Below are positions 5,731 to 9,735 of a DNA stretch of 9,735 bases, one piece after another. Source of the stretch: Cupriavidus sp. (lineage in GTDB: Bacteria; Pseudomonadota; Gammaproteobacteria; Burkholderiales; Burkholderiaceae); the NCBI GenBank assembly GCA_013362725.1, contig JABFVP010000687.1, positions 1 to 9,735 of the forward strand, written 5' to 3'. Every line of letters starts with the position of its first letter. Within the stretch, counting starts at the first letter, position 1. The notes beneath the pieces were generated by a model that did not search any database, was not told the origin of the DNA, and saw nothing but the letters and a program-made list of their open reading frames with translations. A program made the position numbers and the translations under genes.

Positions 5731-6234
5731 ATGACCATGCTATCAGCAGAAGCTCTCAAGGAAATCGATCGCGCGATCGCGAAGTATCCGGCCGACCAGA
5801 AGCAGTCGGCCGTGATGGCGGCGCTTGCCGTGGCGCAGGGCGAGGTGGGCTGGGTTTCCCCCGAAGTCATGCAGTTCGTCGCCAACTACCTCGAGATGCC
5901 GCCCGTGTGGGTGGAAGAGGTGGCGACCTTCTACAACATGTACGACACCAAGCCGGTGGGCAAGTACAAGCTCACCGTCTGCACCAACCTGCCGTGCGCC
6001 CTGTCGGGCGGCGAGCGGGCTGGCGATTACCTGAAGCGCAAGCTCGGCATCGACTACAACGAAACCACCGCGGACGGCTGCTTCACGCTGAAGGAAGGCG
6101 AGTGCATGGGCGCCTGCGGCGACGCCCCGGTGATGATCGTCAACAACACCCGCATGTGCAGCTGGATGAGCGACGACAAGCTCGACGCCCTGGTCGACGA
6201 GCTCAAGGCCGAGGCTGCCAAGGGGGGCAAGTAA
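5731..6234 (+). CDS. nuoE: NADH-quinone oxidoreductase subunit E (cluster N1a)
   Basis: NuoE (167 residues, homologous to the 24-kDa subunit) is part of the NADH-dehydrogenase module and binds [2Fe-2S] cluster N1a in a thioredoxin-like domain. The ligands are C84 and C89 (VCTNLPC) and C125 and C129 (GECMGACGDAP). The N-terminal helical domain (about 5-70) contains the conserved EVATFYNMY (63-71). Two start codons are possible, ATG at 5731 and ATG at 5737 (product from MLSAEAL); neither has a Shine-Dalgarno, as the upstream bases read GTTTTACTGCA. The first is given here; the second fits family alignments equally well. nuoF begins one base after the stop. Confidence 0.97.
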   Translation: MTMLSAEALKEIDRAIAKYPADQKQSAVMAALAVAQGEVGWVSPEVMQFVANYLEMPPVWVEEVATFYNMYDTKPVGKYKLTVCTNLPCALSGGERAGDYLKRKLGIDYNETTADGCFTLKEGECMGACGDAPVMIVNNTRMCSWMSDDKLDALVDELKAEAAKGGK

Positions 6235-6235
6235 C

Positions 6236-7531
6236 ATGACCTGTCTGCACGACCGCCATATCCAGCCGCTGATCCTGGCCGGCCTGGACGGCAACAACTG
6301 GCACCTGGAAGACTACGTCAAGCGTGGCGGCTACCAGCAACTGAAGCGCATCCTGACCGAGAAGATCCCGCCCGAGCAGGTGATCGCCGACGTCAAGGCC
6401 TCGGGCCTACGCGGCCGCGGCGGTGCGGGCTTCCCCACCGGCCTGAAGTGGAGCTTCATGCCGCGCACCTTCCCGGGTCAGAAATACCTGGTCTGCAACA
6501 CCGATGAAGGCGAGCCCGGCACGTTCAAGGACCGCGACATCATCCGCTACAACCCGCATGCGCTGATCGAGGGCATGGCCATCGGCGCGTACGCGATGGG
6601 CATCACCGTGGGCTACAACTACATCCACGGCGAGATCTGGAACGAATACAAGATCTTCGAGCAGGCACTGGAAGAGGCGCGCGCCGCCGGCTTCCTCGGC
6701 GACGACATCCTGGGCTCGGGCTTCAGCTTCCAGCTGCACGCCCACCACGGCTACGGCGCCTACATCTGCGGCGAGGAAACCGCGCTGCTCGAATCGCTGG
6801 AAGGCAAGAAGGGCCAGCCGCGCTTCAAGCCGCCGTTCCCGGCCAGCTTCGGCCTGTACGGCAAGCCGACCACCATCAACAACACCGAGACCTTCGCCGC
6901 GGTGCCGTTCCTGCTGGCGGTCGGCCCCGAGAACTACCTGAAGATGGGCAAGCCGAACAACGGCGGCACCAAGATCTTCTCGATCTCGGGCGACGTCGAG
7001 CGCCCCGGCAACTACGAGATCCCGCTGGGCACGCCGTTCGCCAAGCTGCTGGAACTGGCGGGCGGCATGCGCGGCGGCAAGCGCATCAAGGCGGTGATCC
7101 CGGGCGGCTCGTCGGCGCCGGTGGTGCCGGGCGACCTGATGATGGCGTCCGACATGGACTACGACTCGATCGCCAAGGCCGGCTCGATGCTGGGCTCGGG
7201 CGCGGTGATCGTGATGGACGAGACGCGCTGCATGGTCCGCTCGCTGCTGCGCCTGTCGTACTTCTACTTTGAGGAATCGTGCGGCCAGTGCACGCCGTGC
7301 CGCGAAGGCACCGGCTGGCTGTACCGCATGGTCAATCGCATCGAACACGGAGAAGGGCGCCAGGAAGACCTGGACCTGCTCAACAACGTCGCGGAAAACA
7401 TCATGGGCCGCACCATCTGCGCGCTCGGCGATGCCGCGGCGATGCCGGTCCGCGGCATGCTCAAGCACTACTGGAAAGAGTTCGAATATCACGTCGAACA
7501 CAAGCAGTGCATGGTTCCGGCCTACATCTAA
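6236..7531 (+). CDS. nuoF: NADH-quinone oxidoreductase subunit F (FMN, NADH site, cluster N3)
   Basis: NuoF (431 residues, homologous to the 51-kDa subunit) oxidises NADH, passing electrons through FMN to [4Fe-4S] cluster N3. The nucleotide-binding glycine-rich motif is GLRGRGGAGFPTG (57-69). Further FMN/NADH-site signatures are NTDEGEPGTF (88-97) and GAYICGEETALLES (174-187). N3 ligands are C349, C352 and C355 in SCGQCTPC, and C395 in TICALGD. Full length. The ATG at 6236 has a strong AGGGGGG (6221-6227) 8 nt upstream, inside the end of nuoE, and the 1-nt gap suggests coupled synthesis of the NuoE-NuoF pair. Confidence 0.98.
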   Translation: MTCLHDRHIQPLILAGLDGNNWHLEDYVKRGGYQQLKRILTEKIPPEQVIADVKASGLRGRGGAGFPTGLKWSFMPRTFPGQKYLVCNTDEGEPGTFKDRDIIRYNPHALIEGMAIGAYAMGITVGYNYIHGEIWNEYKIFEQALEEARAAGFLGDDILGSGFSFQLHAHHGYGAYICGEETALLESLEGKKGQPRFKPPFPASFGLYGKPTTINNTETFAAVPFLLAVGPENYLKMGKPNNGGTKIFSISGDVERPGNYEIPLGTPFAKLLELAGGMRGGKRIKAVIPGGSSAPVVPGDLMMASDMDYDSIAKAGSMLGSGAVIVMDETRCMVRSLLRLSYFYFEESCGQCTPCREGTGWLYRMVNRIEHGEGRQEDLDLLNNVAENIMGRTICALGDAAAMPVRGMLKHYWKEFEYHVEHKQCMVPAYI

Positions 7532-7543
7532 GCGTGGCAGAAC

Positions 7544-9735
7544 ATGGTTGAACTAGAGATCGACGGCAAGAAGGTTGAGGTTGCTGAGGGCAGCCTGGTG
7601 ATGGAAGCCGCCCGCAAGCTGGGCACCTACATCCCGCACTTCTGCTACCACCGCAAACTGTCCATCGCGGCCAACTGCCGCATGTGCCTGGTCGAGGTCG
7701 AGAAGGCCCCGAAGGCGCTGCCTGCCTGTGCCACGCCGGTGACCCCCGGCATGAAAGTCTTCACCAACTCGGAGAAGGCGGTCAAGGCGCAGAAGTCGGT
7801 GATGGAATTCCTGCTGATCAACCACCCGCTCGATTGCCCGATCTGCGATCAGGGCGGCGAGTGCCAGCTGCAGGACCTGGCCGTGGGCTACGGTGCCTCG
7901 GAGTCGCGCTACAAGGAAGAAAAGCGCGTCGTGTTCCACAAGAACGTGGGCCCGCTGATCTCCATGGAGGAGATGACCCGCTGCATCCACTGCACCCGCT
8001 GCGTGCGCTTCGGCCAGGAAGTGGCCGGCGTGATGGAGCTGGGCATGCTCAACCGCGGCGAGCATTCCGAAATCACCACCTTCGTCGGCAAGACCGTCGA
8101 CTCGGAACTGTCGGGCAACATGATCGACCTGTGCCCGGTCGGCGCGCTGACCAGCAAGCCGTTCCGCTACTCGGCCCGCACCTGGGATCTGGCGCGCCGC
8201 AAGTCGGTGTCGCCGCACGACGGCCTGGGCGCCAACCTGGTGGTGCAGACCAAGAACCAGCGCGTGATGCGCGTGCTGCCGCTGGAAAACGAAGACATCA
8301 ACGAGTGCTGGATCTCCGACAAGGACCGCTTCTCGTATGAAGGCCTGAACAGTGCCGACCGCCTGACCCGCCCGCTGCTGAAGCAGGGCGGCGAATGGAT
8401 GGAAACCGACTGGCAGACCGCGCTGGAATACGTGGCCAATGGCCTGGCCGGGATCAAGCGCGAACACGGCGCCGACCAGATCGCCGCGCTGGCCAGCCCG
8501 CACAGCACGCTCGAAGAACTGTTCCTGCTGGGCAAGCTGATGCGCGGCCTGGGCAGCGACAACGTCGACTTCCGCCTGCGCCAGACCGACTTCTCGGCCG
8601 CGCCGAAGGGCGCGCCGTGGCTGGGCATGCCGGTGGCCGACGTGACCACGCTGCAACGCGCGCTGGTGATCGGCTCGTCGCTGCGCAAGGACCATCCGCT
8701 GCTGGCCTCGCGCCTGCGCCAGGCGACCAAGAAGGGCGCCCGCGTGACCGTGCTGGGTGCCGGCGGTGAAGACCTGCTGATGCCCGCCACCCGTATCGAC
8801 GTGGCCCCGTCGGGCTGGACCGCCGCGCTGGCCGGCGTGGCCCGTGCCGTGGCTGCAGCCAAGGGCGTGGCCGCCCCGGCGGGCACCGACGGCTTCGACG
8901 GTGGCGATGCCGCCGCCAAGGCCGCCGAAGCGCTGCTGTCGGGCGAGCGCCGCGCCGTGTTCCTCGGCAACGAGGCCGTGCGCCATCCCCAGTTCTCGGC
9001 GCTGCACGCGCTGGCACAGTGGATCGCCACCGCAACCGGCGCCACGCTGGGCTTCCTGACCGAAGCGGCCAACACCGTCGGCGGCTATATCGCCGGCGCG
9101 CTGCCGAAGCAGGGCGGCGCCAATGCGCAGGCCATGCTGGAGACGCCGCGCAAGGCCTACATCCTGCTGAACACCGAACCCGAGTTCGACGCCGCCGACC
9201 CGCGCCTGGCGCTGGCCGCGCTGGCCCAGGCCGGTACCGTGGTGGTGCTGTCGCCGTTCCGCTCGGAAGCGGCGATGCAGTACGCCGACGTGATCCTGCC
9301 GGTGACGCCGTTCACGGAAACCGCCGGCACCTTCGTCAACTGCGAAGGCAAGCCGCAGAGCTTCAACGGCGTGGTGCGCGCGCTGGGCGAAGCGCGCCCG
9401 GGCTGGAAGGTGCTGCGCGTGCTGGGCAACCTGCTGGACGTGGCCGGCTTCGACTACGACACCGCCGAGGCGGTGCGCGCCGAAGTGCTGTCGGCCCCGG
9501 TCGAAGCGCAGCTGGACAACGCCACCGACGCGCCGATCCGCGTGGCAGCCGCTGCCGCCAACGGCATCGAGCGCATCGCCGATGTGCCGATCTACCATGC
9601 CGACCCGATCGTGCGCCGCGCCGAATCGCTGCAGCTGAGCGCCGCCGCGCGCCGCGCCATGCAGATCGCGCTGCCGGCCGACCTGTTCGCCAGCCTGGGC
9701 ATCCAGTCGGGCGATCCGGTGCGGGTCACGCAAGG
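7544..9735 (+). CDS. nuoG: NADH-quinone oxidoreductase subunit G (partial, runs off the right edge)
   Basis: NuoG (75-kDa subunit) carries the iron-sulfur wire of the NADH module. The frame stays open for 730 codons to the window end; relatives are somewhat longer, so only a short C-terminal piece is missing. The ferredoxin-like N terminus binds [2Fe-2S] N1b through C34, C45, C48 and C62. N5 follows with H94, C98, C101 and C107 (HPLDCPICDQGGEC). N4 has C147, C150 and C153 (CIHCTRC) plus C197 (LCPVGAL). From about 215 on it resembles molybdopterin oxidoreductases without the cofactor. The four cysteines that hold the extra cluster N7 in E. coli are absent (S223, D226 and A230 at three of the positions). 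The ATG is 12 nt after nuoF and has no strong Shine-Dalgarno. Confidence 0.97.
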   Translation, partial: MVELEIDGKKVEVAEGSLVMEAARKLGTYIPHFCYHRKLSIAANCRMCLVEVEKAPKALPACATPVTPGMKVFTNSEKAVKAQKSVMEFLLINHPLDCPICDQGGECQLQDLAVGYGASESRYKEEKRVVFHKNVGPLISMEEMTRCIHCTRCVRFGQEVAGVMELGMLNRGEHSEITTFVGKTVDSELSGNMIDLCPVGALTSKPFRYSARTWDLARRKSVSPHDGLGANLVVQTKNQRVMRVLPLENEDINECWISDKDRFSYEGLNSADRLTRPLLKQGGEWMETDWQTALEYVANGLAGIKREHGADQIAALASPHSTLEELFLLGKLMRGLGSDNVDFRLRQTDFSAAPKGAPWLGMPVADVTTLQRALVIGSSLRKDHPLLASRLRQATKKGARVTVLGAGGEDLLMPATRIDVAPSGWTAALAGVARAVAAAKGVAAPAGTDGFDGGDAAAKAAEALLSGERRAVFLGNEAVRHPQFSALHALAQWIATATGATLGFLTEAANTVGGYIAGALPKQGGANAQAMLETPRKAYILLNTEPEFDAADPRLALAALAQAGTVVVLSPFRSEAAMQYADVILPVTPFTETAGTFVNCEGKPQSFNGVVRALGEARPGWKVLRVLGNLLDVAGFDYDTAEAVRAEVLSAPVEAQLDNATDAPIRVAAAAANGIERIADVPIYHADPIVRRAESLQLSAAARRAMQIALPADLFASLGIQSGDPVRVTQ

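Noticed and set aside
7553..9733. 726-codon open frame on the - strand opposite nuoG
   Set aside because: It mirrors the high third-position GC of nuoG. The translation is rich in His, Arg, Gly and Ala with no recognisable domain, while the + frame has complete iron-sulfur motifs.

Overview
The window is a compact, GC-rich stretch of housekeeping chromosome. Protein sequences and gene order (quinone oxidoreductase, tpiA, secG, tRNA-Leu, nuoA onward) point to a betaproteobacterium of the Burkholderiaceae, most likely Cupriavidus or Ralstonia; this placement is from recognition, not a database search. All genes lie on the + strand, with homogeneous high-GC third positions and no sign of mobile DNA, CRISPR or horizontally acquired cargo.

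Layout. Positions 1-87 are the tail of an upstream transcript, with two back-to-back perfect hairpins, the second a textbook intrinsic terminator. Next come a PIG3-type NAD(P)H:quinone oxidoreductase (158-1162), triosephosphate isomerase tpiA (1244-1987, GTG start) and the Sec translocon subunit secG (2039-2401). The 2402-2588 gap holds a weak terminator candidate, a good sigma70-type promoter (2448-2477) and a structured leader of about 105 nt before tRNA-Leu(GAG) (2589-2673). After a second structured spacer, the nuo operon for respiratory complex I runs to the end of the window: nuoA (TTG start), nuoB, nuoC, nuoD, a 178-nt hairpin-rich spacer, then nuoE, nuoF and nuoG, which is cut by the window edge after 730 codons.

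How the genes work together. NuoE, NuoF and NuoG form the NADH-oxidising module: FMN and the NADH site in NuoF, cluster N1a in NuoE, N3 in NuoF, and N1b, N4 and N5 in NuoG. NuoB, NuoC and NuoD form the connecting module that passes electrons through N2 to quinone. NuoA is the first membrane-arm subunit; the remaining membrane subunits (nuoH-N) should lie beyond the right edge. SecG serves membrane protein export and TpiA central carbon metabolism. No promoter with both elements is visible between the tRNA and nuoA, so the tRNA and the nuo genes probably share the promoter at 2448-2477.

No new biological system is visible. The points that deserve a second look are non-coding: the tRNA embedded in the nuo leader, the folded RNA on both sides of it, and the long hairpin-rich gap between nuoD and nuoE, where nuoE lacks a Shine-Dalgarno sequence.
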